From Limnohabitans sp. Bal53 (GTDB lineage: Bacteria > Pseudomonadota > Gammaproteobacteria > Burkholderiales > Burkholderiaceae_C): DNA of 64,000 nucleotides. The DNA lies in contig NZ_NESH01000002.1 of assembly GCF_003063355.1 (NCBI RefSeq), positions 434,001 through 498,000 on the forward strand, given 5' to 3'. A program made the position numbers and the translations under genes. Of this stretch, positions 25,657-35,084 are shown in pieces. Numbering within the stretch: position 1 is the first letter of the stretch; every line of letters starts with the position of its first letter. The notes beneath the pieces were generated by a model that made no database searches, was not told the origin of the DNA, and worked only from the letters and a program-made list of their open reading frames with translations.

Positions 25657-27285
25657 TCAAAGACCGGGCAAGACGTAGTCGGCCAATTGCTCGCGCAGCT
25701 TGGTCTTGAGCATCTTGCCGGTGCCCCCCAAAGGAATGGCATCGACAAAGACCACGTCGTCCGGAATCTGCCACTTGGCGGTCTTGCCGTCGTAAAAAGC
25801 AATGAGCTCTTCACGGCTGACCTCGGCACCCGGTTTCTTGACCACACACACAATCGGCCGCTCGTCCCATTTGGGGTGGCGCATGCCAATACAAGCGGCC
25901 ATGGCGACTGACGGGTGGGCCATGGCGATGTTTTCCACATCGATGGAACTGATCCACTCGCCGCCGGACTTGATCACGTCCTTGCTGCGGTCGGTGATCT
26001 GCATGAAACCATCGGCGTCGATGGTGGCCACATCGCCGGTGGGGAACCAGCCGTCCACCAAGGGGTTGCGGCCTTCTTGTTTGTAATAGGACGCGATCAC
26101 CCAGGGACCTTTGACGAGCAGGTCACCCGCCGCTTTGCCATCGTGTGGCAATTCCTGACCTTGCGCGTCCACGATCTTCATGTCGATGCCGAAAATGCAG
26201 CGGCCTTGCTTCATGCGCAGTTTCATTTGCGCATCGGCGGGCATGCTCAGGTGCTTGTTTTTCAAGGTGCACACGGTTCCCAAGGGGCTCAGCTCGGTCA
26301 TGCCCCAGGCGTGCAACACTTCCACGTTGTAGTCCTGGCGGAAGGCGTCGATCATGGCGGGTGGGCAAGCCGAGCCGCCAATCACGGTGCGGTTGAGCAG
26401 GCTGAATTTCAGGCCCGCAGGCTTCATGTGGCCCAGCAGCATTTGCCACACGGTGGGCACGCCCGCTGCAAAAGTGACGCCCTCGGCTTCGATCAGTTCA
26501 TAAACCGACTTGCCGTCGAGCGCGGGGCCTGGAAAGACCAATTTGGAGCCCGCCATGGCCGCGCTGTAGGGGATGCCCCAGGCGTTGACGTGGAACATGG
26601 GCACCACGGGCAAGATTGAATCGCGCGCCGAGATGCACATCGAGTCGGGCAAGGCAGCCGCATAGGCGTGCAGCACGGTGGAGCGGTGGCTGTACAAAGC
26701 ACCTTTGGGGTTGCCGGTGGTGCCGCTGGTGTAACACAGGCTGCAGGCGGTGTTTTCGTCGAGCTGCGGCCAAGCGTAGGTGCTGGTCTGCTGGCCCATC
26801 CAAGCCTCGTAACTCACCAGGTTCGGGATGCCCGTATCGGCGGGCAGTTTGTCCGCGTCGCACAAAGCCACATAGTGGGTGATGGTTTTGCAATGGGCAT
26901 GGACCGCCTGCACCAGGGGTAAAAACGTCATGTCAAAGCACAGCACCTGGTCTTCGGCATGGTTGGCGATCCAGGCCAGCTGCTCGGGGTGCAGGCGCGG
27001 ATTCATGGTGTGCAGCACGCGGCCGGAGCCGCTCACACCAAAGTACAGCTCCAGGTGGCGGTAACCGTTCCAGGCCAAGGTCGCGATGCGAGCGCCTTGC
27101 GGCACCTTTTGTGCGTCGAGGGCGTTGGCCACTTGGCGCGAACGGCGGGCCACGTCAGTCCAGGCATAACGGTGGATGTCGCCCTCCACGCGGCGAGAGA
27201 CGATCTCACTGTCGCCGTGGTGTTTTTCAGCAAAGTCGATCAGAGAAGAAATCAGCAATGATTGCTGTTGCATCAATCCCAGCAT
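25657..27285 (-). CDS. Acyl-CoA synthetase (AMP-forming, medium/long-chain type)
   Basis: This 542-residue adenylate-forming ligase activates a carboxylic acid with ATP and CoA. The P-loop [11 protein letters not shown] is near residue 183, [12 protein letters not shown] near 320, and the C-terminal [15 protein letters not shown] hinge and [10 protein letters not shown] lysine motif are present. AGGAGA precedes ATG 27285 by eight bases; an upstream extension to 27387 has no support. It is divergent from selO. Its place beside the importer and beta-oxidation genes suggests uptake, activation and degradation of one acid, though it is not proven to share their operon. Confidence 0.92.
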   Translation of the reverse strand: MLGLMQQQSLLISSLIDFAEKHHGDSEIVSRRVEGDIHRYAWTDVARRSRQVANALDAQKVPQGARIATLAWNGYRHLELYFGVSGSGRVLHTMNPRLHPEQLAWIANHAEDQVLCFDMTFLPLVQAVHAHCKTITHYVALCDADKLPADTGIPNLVSYEAWMGQQTSTYAWPQLDENTACSLCYTSGTTGNPKGALYSHRSTVLHAYAAALPDSMCISARDSILPVVPMFHVNAWGIPYSAAMAGSKLVFPGPALDGKSVYELIEAEGVTFAAGVPTVWQMLLGHMKPAGLKFSLLNRTVIGGSACPPAMIDAFRQDYNVEVLHAWGMTELSPLGTVCTLKNKHLSMPADAQMKLRMKQGRCIFGIDMKIVDAQGQELPHDGKAAGDLLVKGPWVIASYYKQEGRNPLVDGWFPTGDVATIDADGFMQITDRSKDVIKSGGEWISSIDVENIAMAHPSVAMAACIGMRHPKWDERPIVCVVKKPGAEVSREELIAFYDGKTAKWQIPDDVVFVDAIPLGGTGKMLKTKLREQLADYVLPGL

Positions 27286-27407
27286 GGGGTGGTCTCCTGT
27301 CAAGGGGTTGTTCTTAAGCGGATCATTGTGCACCTGCCCAATGGCCGGTTGGGGCCTAAAACCCGCCAAACCCCGGGTGCTTGTCAAGGGCGTGACAATC
27401 AGCGACT

Positions 27408-28997
27408 ATGTCTTTTGACCCTTTGGAACTTCCCGCCAGTCAGCCGTGCGATGTGCCCGTGCTCGACTGGACGCACCGGCTGACCCAGCTGGGTCCCAGT
27501 TTTTTCACGCCCCTGCAGCCCACACCTGTGGCCGCGCCCCGCTGGGCCGCCCGCAACGATGCGCTGCGCACTGAACTGGGCTGGCCCGCCGAGCTGTTTG
27601 ACGACGATCACCTGCAAGCCTTCGCCGGCAATGCCCTTATGGTGGGCTCCCAGCCGCTGGCCACGGTTTACAGCGGCCACCAGTTTGGCCAATGGGCCGG
27701 GCAGCTGGGCGACGGGCGGGCCATTTGGCTGGGCGAGGCCCAATCTGCGCAAGGACCGCAAGAGATTCAACTCAAAGGCGCGGGGCGCACGCCCTACTCG
27801 CGCGGCGGCGATGGCCGTGCCGTACTGCGCTCGAGCATCCGTGAGTATTTGTGCAGCGAAGCCATGCATGGCCTGTGCATTCCCACCACACGGGCGCTGT
27901 CCCTGGTCGCGTCCCCTGAGCCGGTTCGGCGCGAAACCATGGAAAGCGCCGCCGTGGTGGCGCGCGTGGCCCCCAGTTTTTTGCGCTTTGGCCACTTTGA
28001 GCATTTTTCAGCCCAGGGTGATACCGACAGCCTGCGCACCCTGGCCGACCACGCCATCACCCACCACTTGCCCGAATGCCAGGAGCGCGCCGCGCTGTGG
28101 CAAGGCAATGTGTACGCGGCCTTGCTCGATGAGGTGCAAGAGCGCACCGCCCGGTTGCTGGTGCAATGGCAGGCGGTGGGCTTTTGCCACGGCGTGATGA
28201 ACACCGACAACATGAGCCTTTTGGGTCTGACCATCGACTATGGCCCCTTCCAGTTCATGGATGGCTTTGACCCCGGTCACATTTGCAACCACTCGGACCA
28301 CCAAGGGCGCTACGCCTATGGCCGCCAACCGAATGTGGCTTACTGGAACTTGTACTGCTTGGCGCAGGCGCTGGCCCCCTTGATCGATGACCACGACATG
28401 ACGCTGCAGGTGCTGGAAGGCTACAAGAGCCTGTTTCCGCGCTTTTTGGGGGATGCGATGCGGACCAAACTGGGGTTGACCGGTACATTGGCCCCCGAGT
28501 CCGAGCGCGAAGCCGACTGGACGTTGGTGGAAGACCTGATGCAAATCTTGGCCTCTGAGCGCACTGACTACACTTTGTTTTGGCGTCGCTTTTCTGAGGC
28601 GGTGGCGGCCGGCAAGACATGCATGGATCGCCACGCTTCGCTCGCGATGACGGATCCCGAATTTCCCGTCACTGCGAGCGAAGCGTGGCAGTCCATGGAC
28701 GACTTGTTCATCGACCGTGCTCGCTGGCAAGCCTGGTTGGCGCGTTATGCCAAGCGGACCGACCCGGCCCAATGGCCTGACATGGGCATTCAGATGCTGC
28801 GCACCAACCCCAAATTTGTTCTGCGCAACCACTTGGCTGAAATGGCCATCCGCCAAGCTCAAGCGGGCGACTTCTCGGAAATTGAGACCCTCTACAACTT
28901 GTTAAAGTCTCCCTTCGACGAGCATCCGGGCTTTGAGGCCTATGCCGCCCTGCCGCCCGACTGGGCGGCCCAACTGGAAATCAGCTGTTCATCATGA
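27408..28997 (+). CDS. selO: SelO pseudokinase AMPylase (YdiU/UPF0061), with an in-frame palindrome
   Basis: SelO transfers AMP to Ser/Thr/Tyr of proteins during redox stress. This 529-residue copy has the N-terminal pattern [19 protein letters not shown], the [18 protein letters not shown] loop, and the catalytic/metal segments [10 protein letters not shown] (about 261-270) and DYGPFQFMD. Residues about 405-430 ([11 protein letters not shown] to [11 protein letters not shown]) are a translated palindromic repeat and account for much of the excess over the usual length of about 480-500. There is no Shine-Dalgarno; GACAAT lies eight bases before ATG. Its stop overlaps the msrB start (ATGA), a redox-repair pairing seen in relatives. 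Confidence 0.93.
   Translation: MSFDPLELPASQPCDVPVLDWTHRLTQLGPSFFTPLQPTPVAAPRWAARNDALRTELGWPAELFDDDHLQAFAGNALMVGSQPLATVYSGHQFGQWAGQLGDGRAIWLGEAQSAQGPQEIQLKGAGRTPYSRGGDGRAVLRSSIREYLCSEAMHGLCIPTTRALSLVASPEPVRRETMESAAVVARVAPSFLRFGHFEHFSAQGDTDSLRTLADHAITHHLPECQERAALWQGNVYAALLDEVQERTARLLVQWQAVGFCHGVMNTDNMSLLGLTIDYGPFQFMDGFDPGHICNHSDHQGRYAYGRQPNVAYWNLYCLAQALAPLIDDHDMTLQVLEGYKSLFPRFLGDAMRTKLGLTGTLAPESEREADWTLVEDLMQILASERTDYTLFWRRFSEAVAAGKTCMDRHASLAMTDPEFPVTASEAWQSMDDLFIDRARWQAWLARYAKRTDPAQWPDMGIQMLRTNPKFVLRNHLAEMAIRQAQAGDFSEIETLYNLLKSPFDEHPGFEAYAALPPDWAAQLEISCSS
28622..28697. repeat. Palindromic element inserted in frame in selO
   Basis: Arms of 32 bases (28622-28653 and 28666-28697) match at 28 positions around a 12-base spacer. 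The core is GCCACGCTTCGCTCGC. The coding frame runs through it without a stop. Related units lie in purL at 40739-40864. Confidence 0.88.
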
Positions 28998-29401
28998 GCC
29001 AAATCACCAAAACCGACCACGAGTGGCGTGAGTTGTTGGCCGCCAAAGGCGCCGAGCCTGTGGCCTTTGCCGTCACACGCCAAGCGGCCACCGAGCGGCC
29101 TTTCACGGGCAAATACGAGGGCCATTGGTCCAGCGGCATTTACCGCTGCATCTGCTGCGACGCTGAGCTGTTCAAATCGGGCACCAAGTTTGACGCGGGC
29201 TGCGGCTGGCCAAGCTTTTACCAAACGGCCTCCGAAGGGGCCATCGAAGAGCGCGTGGACACCAGCCACGGCATGCGCCGGGTGGAAACCGTTTGCGCTC
29301 AGTGTGGCGCGCACCTGGGCCATGTCTTCGAGGACGGCCCCGCCCCCACAGGCCTGCGCTACTGCATGAACTCCGCTTCGTTAGACTTCGAGCCTTCCTG
29401 A
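28994..29401 (+). CDS. msrB: Peptide-methionine (R)-S-oxide reductase MsrB
   Basis: This 135-residue enzyme reduces methionine-R-sulfoxide in proteins. The zinc-binding pairs are CICC (near residue 53) and CAQC (near 98). The catalytic Cys is in [13 protein letters not shown] near the C-terminus, and CGWPSFYQT is the substrate-pocket motif. There is no signal peptide, so it is cytoplasmic. It overlaps selO by four bases, so the two are translationally coupled. Confidence 0.97.
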   Translation: MSQITKTDHEWRELLAAKGAEPVAFAVTRQAATERPFTGKYEGHWSSGIYRCICCDAELFKSGTKFDAGCGWPSFYQTASEGAIEERVDTSHGMRRVETVCAQCGAHLGHVFEDGPAPTGLRYCMNSASLDFEPS

Positions 29402-29444
29402 CAGAACACGGCTTCGCCCTTCGCACAGCCTCTCACCTTTTTCC

Positions 29445-29987
29445 ATGAAACTCCTCCTCGACTTTTTCCCCATCCTCTTGTTTTTTGGCGCGTACAAGAT
29501 GGCCGACATCTACACCGCCACGGCGGTGCTGATGGGCGCGACTGTGCTGCAAACGGCCATCATTTACAAGATGGACGGCAAGCTGCAAACCATGCACAAG
29601 ATCACGCTGGTGCTGGTGCTGGGCTTTGGGGCTCTCACACTGAGCCTGCACGATGAGCGTTTCATCAAGTGGAAGCCCACCTTGCTGTACTCGGGCTTGG
29701 CGGTGGCGCTGGCTGTGGCGCACTGGTTCATGAAAAAGAACTTTTTGCACATGCTGCTGGGCACGCAATTGCAATTGCCCCACGCTGTCTGGAACCGATT
29801 GAACCTGTCTTGGATGCTCTACTGCGTTTTCATGGCCGCCATCAACGCCTATGTGGCCCACTACTTCAGCACCGAAGACTGGGTGAACTTCAAGCTCTGG
29901 GGCTATGTGTTTCCGGTGGTCTTTATCCTGGGCCAAGGTCTTTACATCTCGCGCTATTTGCCCAAAGACGAAGGTGAACCCAAATGA
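29445..29987 (+). CDS. yciB: Inner-membrane septation protein YciB/IspZ
   Basis: This 180-residue integral inner-membrane protein begins [18 protein letters not shown] and has five predicted hydrophobic segments, with [19 protein letters not shown] and the signature [19 protein letters not shown]. It is involved in cell envelope and septum integrity in Escherichia coli and Shigella. It overlaps bolA by four bases. Confidence 0.95.
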   Translation: MKLLLDFFPILLFFGAYKMADIYTATAVLMGATVLQTAIIYKMDGKLQTMHKITLVLVLGFGALTLSLHDERFIKWKPTLLYSGLAVALAVAHWFMKKNFLHMLLGTQLQLPHAVWNRLNLSWMLYCVFMAAINAYVAHYFSTEDWVNFKLWGYVFPVVFILGQGLYISRYLPKDEGEPK

Positions 29988-30256
29988 GCACTGGCACCCT
30001 GCCCCTGAGCGCGCAGATTCACGCCCGACTGACCGATCGCCTACAGCCCACCGCGTTGCGCGTGATCGACGAAAGCGCCCAGCATGCGGGCCATGTCGGG
30101 GCCAACGACAGCGGCGAAGGCACCCACATGCGGGTGTGCATTGCCTCGCCCCTGTTTGACGGCATCAGCCGCGTGCAGCGCCATCGCCTTGTGTATGATG
30201 CGCTGCAAGATTTCATTGACCAGGGCTTGCATGCTCTGGCCATCGAGCTGATCTGA
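29984..30256 (+). CDS. BolA family protein
   Basis: This 90-residue protein has the BolA signature [18 protein letters not shown], and the central [11 protein letters not shown] strand bears His and Cys candidates for [2Fe-2S] binding with a glutaredoxin. BolA proteins act in iron-sulfur handling and morphology. It is translationally coupled to yciB and followed immediately by a terminator, so it closes the selO-msrB-yciB-bolA run. Confidence 0.93.
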   Translation: MSTGTLPLSAQIHARLTDRLQPTALRVIDESAQHAGHVGANDSGEGTHMRVCIASPLFDGISRVQRHRLVYDALQDFIDQGLHALAIELI

Positions 30257-30259
30257 ACC

Positions 30260-30293
30260 GGGCCGTCACCCATGGGTGACAGCCCCTTTTTTT
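30260..30293 (+). terminator. Rho-independent terminator after bolA
   Basis: A strong hairpin built on GTCACCCATGGGTGAC, flanked by pairing GGGC/GCCC, is followed by seven T. It starts three bases after the bolA stop. Confidence 0.88.
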
Positions 30294-30349
30294 GAACCCT
30301 TGACTCCTCTCCTCCCCCATCTCTGACACCTGTCTTTTAGGAAAAAACG

Positions 30350-31123
30350 ATGAAAAAGCAAATCCTCAGCGCCGCTTTGGTGGCCTTGCTGGCGTCACCT
30401 GTTCTGGCGCAAAATCTGGCTGTGGTCAACGGCAAGCCCGTGCCTTCTTCGCGCGTCAAAGCGCTGCAGCAACAAGTGGAGGCCTCTGGTCGCCCCGTCA
30501 CGCCCGAAGTGATGGCCCAGATCAAGGAAGAGCTGATTGCCCGCGAAGTGTTCATGCAAGAAGCCCGCAAGCGCGGCTTGGATGCCAGCGAAGACTTCAA
30601 AACCCAACTGGAATTGGCCCGCCAGACCATCCTGATCCGTCAGTTGTTTGCGGACTTTCAGAAGAAGAATCCGGTCACCGATGCCGACATCAAGGCCGAA
30701 TATGACAAATTCGTCAAGGAAAACGGCGGCAAGGAATACCGCGCCCGCCACATTTTGGTGGAGACCGAGTCCGATGCCAAAGCCCTGATCGCCGAGATCA
30801 AAAAAGGCGGCAGTTTTGAAGAGTTGGCCAAAAAGGCCTCCAAAGACCCAGGCTCTGGCGCCAACGGCGGTGACTTGGATTGGGCTGCAGCAGGCAGCTA
30901 TGTGCCCGAGTTCTCAGACGCCATGGTGAAACTGGCCAAGGGCCAGATGACCGATGCGCCCATCAAGAGCCAGTTTGGTTTCCACATCATCCGCGTGGAC
31001 GATGTGCGCGATGCCCAACTGCCCAAACTCGATGAAGTCAAACCCCAGATTGCGCAGCAGTTGCAACAGCAAAAGCTGAGCGCTTACCAAGAAGGTCTGC
31101 GCTCCAAAGCCAAGATCCAGTGA
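30350..31123 (+). CDS. Periplasmic parvulin-type peptidyl-prolyl isomerase
   Basis: This is a 257-residue secreted PpiC/SurA-like foldase. The signal peptide ends at about VLA (residue 20). An N-terminal helical chaperone-like region (about 25-125) follows, then the parvulin domain near 128-222, beginning RARHILVETESDA and including GGDLDWAAAGSYVPEF and SQFGFHIIRVDD. It ends in a Gln/Leu-rich helix. AGGAAAA precedes the ATG. It is a single-gene unit between two terminators. It probably helps fold outer-membrane or periplasmic proteins. Confidence 0.93.
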   Translation: MKKQILSAALVALLASPVLAQNLAVVNGKPVPSSRVKALQQQVEASGRPVTPEVMAQIKEELIAREVFMQEARKRGLDASEDFKTQLELARQTILIRQLFADFQKKNPVTDADIKAEYDKFVKENGGKEYRARHILVETESDAKALIAEIKKGGSFEELAKKASKDPGSGANGGDLDWAAAGSYVPEFSDAMVKLAKGQMTDAPIKSQFGFHIIRVDDVRDAQLPKLDEVKPQIAQQLQQQKLSAYQEGLRSKAKIQ

Positions 31124-31142
31124 TCTGAAATGGCTTGACTTC

Positions 31143-31169
31143 AAAAACGCGACTTCGGTCGCGTTTTTT
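31143..31169 (+). terminator. Rho-independent terminator after the parvulin gene
   Basis: ACGCGAC-TTCG-GTCGCGT, a tetraloop hairpin, is followed by a T run and preceded by an A run, so it can work in both directions. Confidence 0.9.
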
Positions 31170-31198
31170 GTTTTCTGAGGTTCTGTTGGTCTGTAGTC

Positions 31199-31475
31199 AA
31201 AAGACATGGGCGCGGGCTGGGGTTCAGAGGCGCTTCGCTTTGCCACATCACCCCACCCCGCGCCCATGTCTTTTGTTCGGCGTCTCTTGAGGGCGAACCC
31301 CAAAATGCAGGCGCCTTAAGCCCCGGCATGTCTTGGCTACCCTGATGGCAACGCTGAAGATCACACCTGCACCAAAACCACGAACGCCCATGCCCTGAAG
31401 GGGCGGGCATTGGCTGGGGCGATGTGGCAAAGCGAAGCGCCTCTGAGCCCCGGCCAGTGCCCGCCCCTTCAGGGC
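31199..31475. repeat. Twin-hairpin element with a shared loop sequence
   Basis: Hairpin 1 has perfect 18-bp arms at 31199-31216 and 31257-31274 (AAAAGACATGGGCGCGGG). Hairpin 2 has different perfect 18-bp arms at 31392-31409 and 31458-31475 (GCCCTGAAGGGGCGGGCA). Each loop contains the same 25 bases (begins CAGAGGCGCTTCGCTTTG), at 31225-31249 and, inverted, at 31421-31445. The element fills most of the 432-base gap between the parvulin terminator and rlhA. No open frame of note is seen. Confidence 0.85.
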
Positions 31476-31538
31476 TCCCCCAGACCCCCATGGCTCCCCC
31501 GGAGCTAGAGGGTGCCCCTAGGGATCAATGACACAAGC

Positions 31539-31547
31539 TGGGATAAT
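31539..31547 (+). promoter_or_regulatory. Extended -10 element giving a leaderless rlhA mRNA
   Basis: TGGGATAAT (extended -10, TGn-GATAAT) lies with eight bases between it and the rlhA ATG. There is no ribosome-binding site between, and no obvious -35. A start site seven bases downstream would fall two bases before the ATG. The same string precedes map and aroC. Confidence 0.55.
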
Positions 31548-31555
31548 CCCAGCCC

Positions 31556-33526
31556 ATGCAGCCTCACCACCTCGAACTCCTTGCCCCTGCCCGAACCTTC
31601 GACATCGGCATCGAAGCCATCAACCATGGAGCGGACGCGGTCTACATTGGCGGCCCCTCGTTCGGGGCGCGGTCGACGGCCGACAACTCGGTCAAGGACA
31701 TCGCCAAATTGGTGCAATACGCGCACCGCTTTCACAGCCGCATTTTTGTCACCCTCAACACCATCTTGCGCGACGACGAGCTCGAAGGGGCCCGTAAGTT
31801 GGCCTGGCAGCTTTATGACGCCGGGGTGGACGCGCTGATCATCCAGGACATGGGTCTGCTCGAGATCGACTTGCCGCCCATCCAGCTGCACGCCAGCACC
31901 CAGACCGACATCCGCACCCCCGAAAAAGCCAAGTTCTTGCAAGACGCAGGTCTCAGCCAAATCGTGCTGGCGCGCGAACTGACGCTGCCGCAGATCAGCG
32001 CGATTCGCGACGTGATCGACACCGAGCGCACCGTGATCGAATTCTTTGTGCACGGCGCATTGTGCGTGGCCTACAGCGGCCAGTGCTTCATCAGCCACGC
32101 CCACACCGGGCGCAGCGCCAACCGGGGCGACTGCTCACAAGCTTGCCGCCTGCCCTATGAGGTGAAGGATGCACAAGGCCGCATCGTGGCGCACGACAAG
32201 CATGTGCTGAGCATGAAAGACAACAACCAAAGCGAGAACCTGCGCGACTTGGTGGATGCAGGCATCCGCAGCTTCAAAATCGAAGGCCGCTACAAAGACA
32301 TGGCCTATGTGAAGAACATCACGGCCCACTACCGCAAACTGTTCGACGAAGTGCTGACCGAGCGCCCCGAATTGGCAGCCGCCTCACACGGCCGCACCAC
32401 GTTCAACTTCGAGCCCGACCCCAATCAGAACTTCAACCGCGAGTTCACCGACTACTTTGTGCAGGGCCGCAAAGAAGACATCGGTGCGTTTGACACACCC
32501 AAAAACCCGGGCCAGCCCATTGGCTGGGTCAACAAGGTCACGGCCGAGCACGTCGAGATCACCACCGACGACCCGGCCACCGAGCTGCACAACGGCGACG
32601 GCCTGTGCTACTACGACCTGCAAAAGGAGCTGGTGGGCCTGCAGATCAACCGCGCCGAGGCGCAAAAAGCCAAAGGGGTTTGGAAGCTGTTCCCCAAAGA
32701 TCCGATGGACGGCTTCAAGGACTTGCGCCAAGGCGTGCAGGTCAACCGCAACCGCGACATGAGCTGGGTGCGCACGCTGGACAAAAAATCGGCCGAACGC
32801 CGCATGGGCGTTTGGATGCAGCTGGCTGAAAACAAGGAGGGTCTGCAACTGACCTTGACCGACGAAGCCGGTCATACCGGCACGGCGCAAATGGCCATCG
32901 CTTGGCAAGCCCCCAAAGACGCTGCCCAGGCCGAAGACAAACTCAAAACCGCTTTGGGAAAACTGGGCGACACCCTGTTTGAGCCGCTCGACGTGCAGCT
33001 GGCCCTGCCCAGAACCTGGTTTGTGCCGCCCTCACAGCTCAACGCTTTGCGCCGCGACGCTGTTCAGGCGCTGGAAGACGCACGCACCCAGGGCCTGCAT
33101 CGCCTGCCGCGAGCGGTGCCGGTGGAGCCGCCTGTCGCTTACCCCGAAGACACCCTCACCTATTTGGCCAACGTGTTCAACCAAAAGGCCCGTGACTTTT
33201 ACGCCAAACACGGCGTGAAGGTGATTGCTGCCGCTTACGAGGCGCAAGAAGATCTGGGCGAAGTCAGTCTGATGATCACCAAGCACTGCGTGCGCTTCAG
33301 TCTGAGCCTGTGTCCCAAACAAGCCAAAGGCGTGACGGGCGTGCAAGGCACCGTGAAAGCCGAGCCGATGCAACTGATCAACGGCAAGGAAAAACTCACC
33401 CTGCGCTTTGACTGCAAGCCCTGCGAAATGCATGTGGTGGGCAAGATGAAAAAGTCGGTGCTCAACGCCGCTGCGGAAAGTCCCGTTCAGTTTTACAAGT
33501 CACGGCCCAAGATCGGTGTCCATTGA
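31556..33526 (+). CDS. rlhA: 23S rRNA 5-hydroxycytidine synthase RlhA (U32 peptidase family, YdcP)
   Basis: RlhA hydroxylates C2501 of 23S rRNA in E. coli, using prephenate-linked and iron-dependent chemistry. This 656-residue protein has the U32 domain (residues 1-330: LLAPARTFDIGIEAINHGADAVYIGG cut into short matches, LHASTQTDIRTP, FKIEGRYKDMAYV) with the conserved Cys set in ALCVAYSGQC and DCSQAC, followed by the long C-terminal DUF3656-type region with CKPCEMHVVGKMKKS. Length matches YdcP (about 650). It is monocistronic here, between the twin-hairpin element and an AT-rich gap. Confidence 0.9.
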   Translation: MQPHHLELLAPARTFDIGIEAINHGADAVYIGGPSFGARSTADNSVKDIAKLVQYAHRFHSRIFVTLNTILRDDELEGARKLAWQLYDAGVDALIIQDMGLLEIDLPPIQLHASTQTDIRTPEKAKFLQDAGLSQIVLARELTLPQISAIRDVIDTERTVIEFFVHGALCVAYSGQCFISHAHTGRSANRGDCSQACRLPYEVKDAQGRIVAHDKHVLSMKDNNQSENLRDLVDAGIRSFKIEGRYKDMAYVKNITAHYRKLFDEVLTERPELAAASHGRTTFNFEPDPNQNFNREFTDYFVQGRKEDIGAFDTPKNPGQPIGWVNKVTAEHVEITTDDPATELHNGDGLCYYDLQKELVGLQINRAEAQKAKGVWKLFPKDPMDGFKDLRQGVQVNRNRDMSWVRTLDKKSAERRMGVWMQLAENKEGLQLTLTDEAGHTGTAQMAIAWQAPKDAAQAEDKLKTALGKLGDTLFEPLDVQLALPRTWFVPPSQLNALRRDAVQALEDARTQGLHRLPRAVPVEPPVAYPEDTLTYLANVFNQKARDFYAKHGVKVIAAAYEAQEDLGEVSLMITKHCVRFSLSLCPKQAKGVTGVQGTVKAEPMQLINGKEKLTLRFDCKPCEMHVVGKMKKSVLNAAAESPVQFYKSRPKIGVH

Positions 33527-33624
33527 ATGGGATGTGGGTCACCGGTTTCGGAATATTATTTTTCTTATTTTTATTTAATAAAATTAAGATAAATTAGATT
33601 TTTATCCCTCCGCAAACTGGGCCC

Positions 33625-35031
33625 ATGAGCTCCTACAACGCGCAAAGTCTCTTTATATTTTTCGCCCTTTTTTCCTTGTTGGGCGGTGGGGCTTCGGCCA
33701 TCTATTTCAAGCGTCTGGACTCCTCAGCCAGGTATTGGGTGTTGGCCACCCTCTTGCAGGGTGTCACCTGCATGGCCACGGTCTTTCGACAGGACTTGCC
33801 GCTTTTTTGGTCTTACAGCGTCGCCATCAGCTTGAATGCGGCCAGCCTGGTTTTGATGGGTTGGGGACTGCTGCGAATCGATCAACAAGATTCAAATTGG
33901 CATAAGTTGACCGGCTTGGGGTTGGCGTCGTTGATCTTCACCGGGATTCTCGAATACAGCCGGATGCTGGGCAGCCCCAGTCTGATGCTCATCTTGCCCG
34001 GCCTGGTTTTTGGTGGCCTCAGTTTGTGGACCGCCCATCACGCCCATGTCTATGGCCAATCGAGCGGCAACCGCATTGCATGGTACATGCGCTGGGTCAT
34101 GGCGGGGGTGGGCTTGTTGCAACTTTTGCGAATTCAAGTGGCTTGGACGGGCTGGGACATCCAGTCACTTGGCCGCGAGGCTTGGACCTTGGTGATTTGG
34201 ACCGCGATATTCATGCTGGGCATGTTGCGCTACTTCCTGTACATCGCCATTCGGGTGCAAGACAGCCACCATAAAAAATTGGCCATGATCACCACCTTGG
34301 CGCAAGAAGAAGCCTCGCGGCGGATGAGTGAAAAGCTGGCAAGGCTGGAACGCCAGCAAAGTCTGGGGGTCATGTCTGCCTCTTTTGCCCACGAGCTGAA
34401 CCAACCTTTGGCCAACACCCTCCTTTATGGCGAACTGCTCCAAGACCAATTAAAAAGTGGCAACTTGACGCTCGACACAAGCCAAGCTGCGGTCGAAGGC
34501 ATCATCTCCAACAGTGAACGTGCCGGTCAAATCATCCGACGTATCCGTACGTTCATTCAATCGTCTGCACTCCAAAGGGAGCTGGTCGACCTTCGAGGTG
34601 TGATCACAGAGGTTCTCGCGCTGATCGATCCCGAGATTCGACAATCGAACATAGAAATGGACAGACCAGTCCTTCCTGACACGCCGATTTGGGTTCTGGG
34701 TGATGCCGTGCAACTGTCCCAAGTTTTGTTCAATGTCTTGCGCAATGCCATGGAATCGGTTGTCCAAGTTCAAACGCGCTGTATTCGCCTGGACGTTGGG
34801 CAAGAAAACCGCGACATCGTGATCGAGGTTCATGACACGGGGACCGGTTTGTCGGAGACGGCAGCAGAACAAGCAGGTGACCCTTTTTACACCACCAAAA
34901 TTTCAGGTCTGGGCATGGGTTTGTCAATTTCCAAAACCATACTGGTTCAGTTTGGCGGGCAGCTGTCGCTGATAAACACCGAGCAAGGAGCCTGTGCACA
35001 AATTGTCCTGCCCCTGGCCACCGTGGCCTGA
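33625..35031 (+). CDS. Orphan membrane sensor histidine kinase
   Basis: This is a 468-residue kinase. About six or seven hydrophobic segments in residues 5-210 form a membrane sensor without a large periplasmic loop, followed by a short coiled coil (220-248). The HisKA motif is SFAHELNQPL with phospho-accepting His256, then LFNVLRNAMESV (N box), HDTGTGLSE (G1) and GLGMGLSIS (G2). The AHELNQPL box groups it with FixL/DctB-like kinases. No response regulator is adjacent. The preceding 98 bases are very A+T-rich and probably hold its promoter. Signal unknown. Confidence 0.9.
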   Translation: MSSYNAQSLFIFFALFSLLGGGASAIYFKRLDSSARYWVLATLLQGVTCMATVFRQDLPLFWSYSVAISLNAASLVLMGWGLLRIDQQDSNWHKLTGLGLASLIFTGILEYSRMLGSPSLMLILPGLVFGGLSLWTAHHAHVYGQSSGNRIAWYMRWVMAGVGLLQLLRIQVAWTGWDIQSLGREAWTLVIWTAIFMLGMLRYFLYIAIRVQDSHHKKLAMITTLAQEEASRRMSEKLARLERQQSLGVMSASFAHELNQPLANTLLYGELLQDQLKSGNLTLDTSQAAVEGIISNSERAGQIIRRIRTFIQSSALQRELVDLRGVITEVLALIDPEIRQSNIEMDRPVLPDTPIWVLGDAVQLSQVLFNVLRNAMESVVQVQTRCIRLDVGQENRDIVIEVHDTGTGLSETAAEQAGDPFYTTKISGLGMGLSISKTILVQFGGQLSLINTEQGACAQIVLPLATVA

Positions 35032-35084
35032 GGGCGACCCCATCACGTCTTCACAGTCGAGGAAAAGCCCGCTCAGTGGGTTGG

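Noticed and set aside
31225..31249. Member of the selO/purL palindrome family
   Set aside because: It shares only CGCTTCGCT with that core; flanks and layout differ, so it is treated as a separate element.
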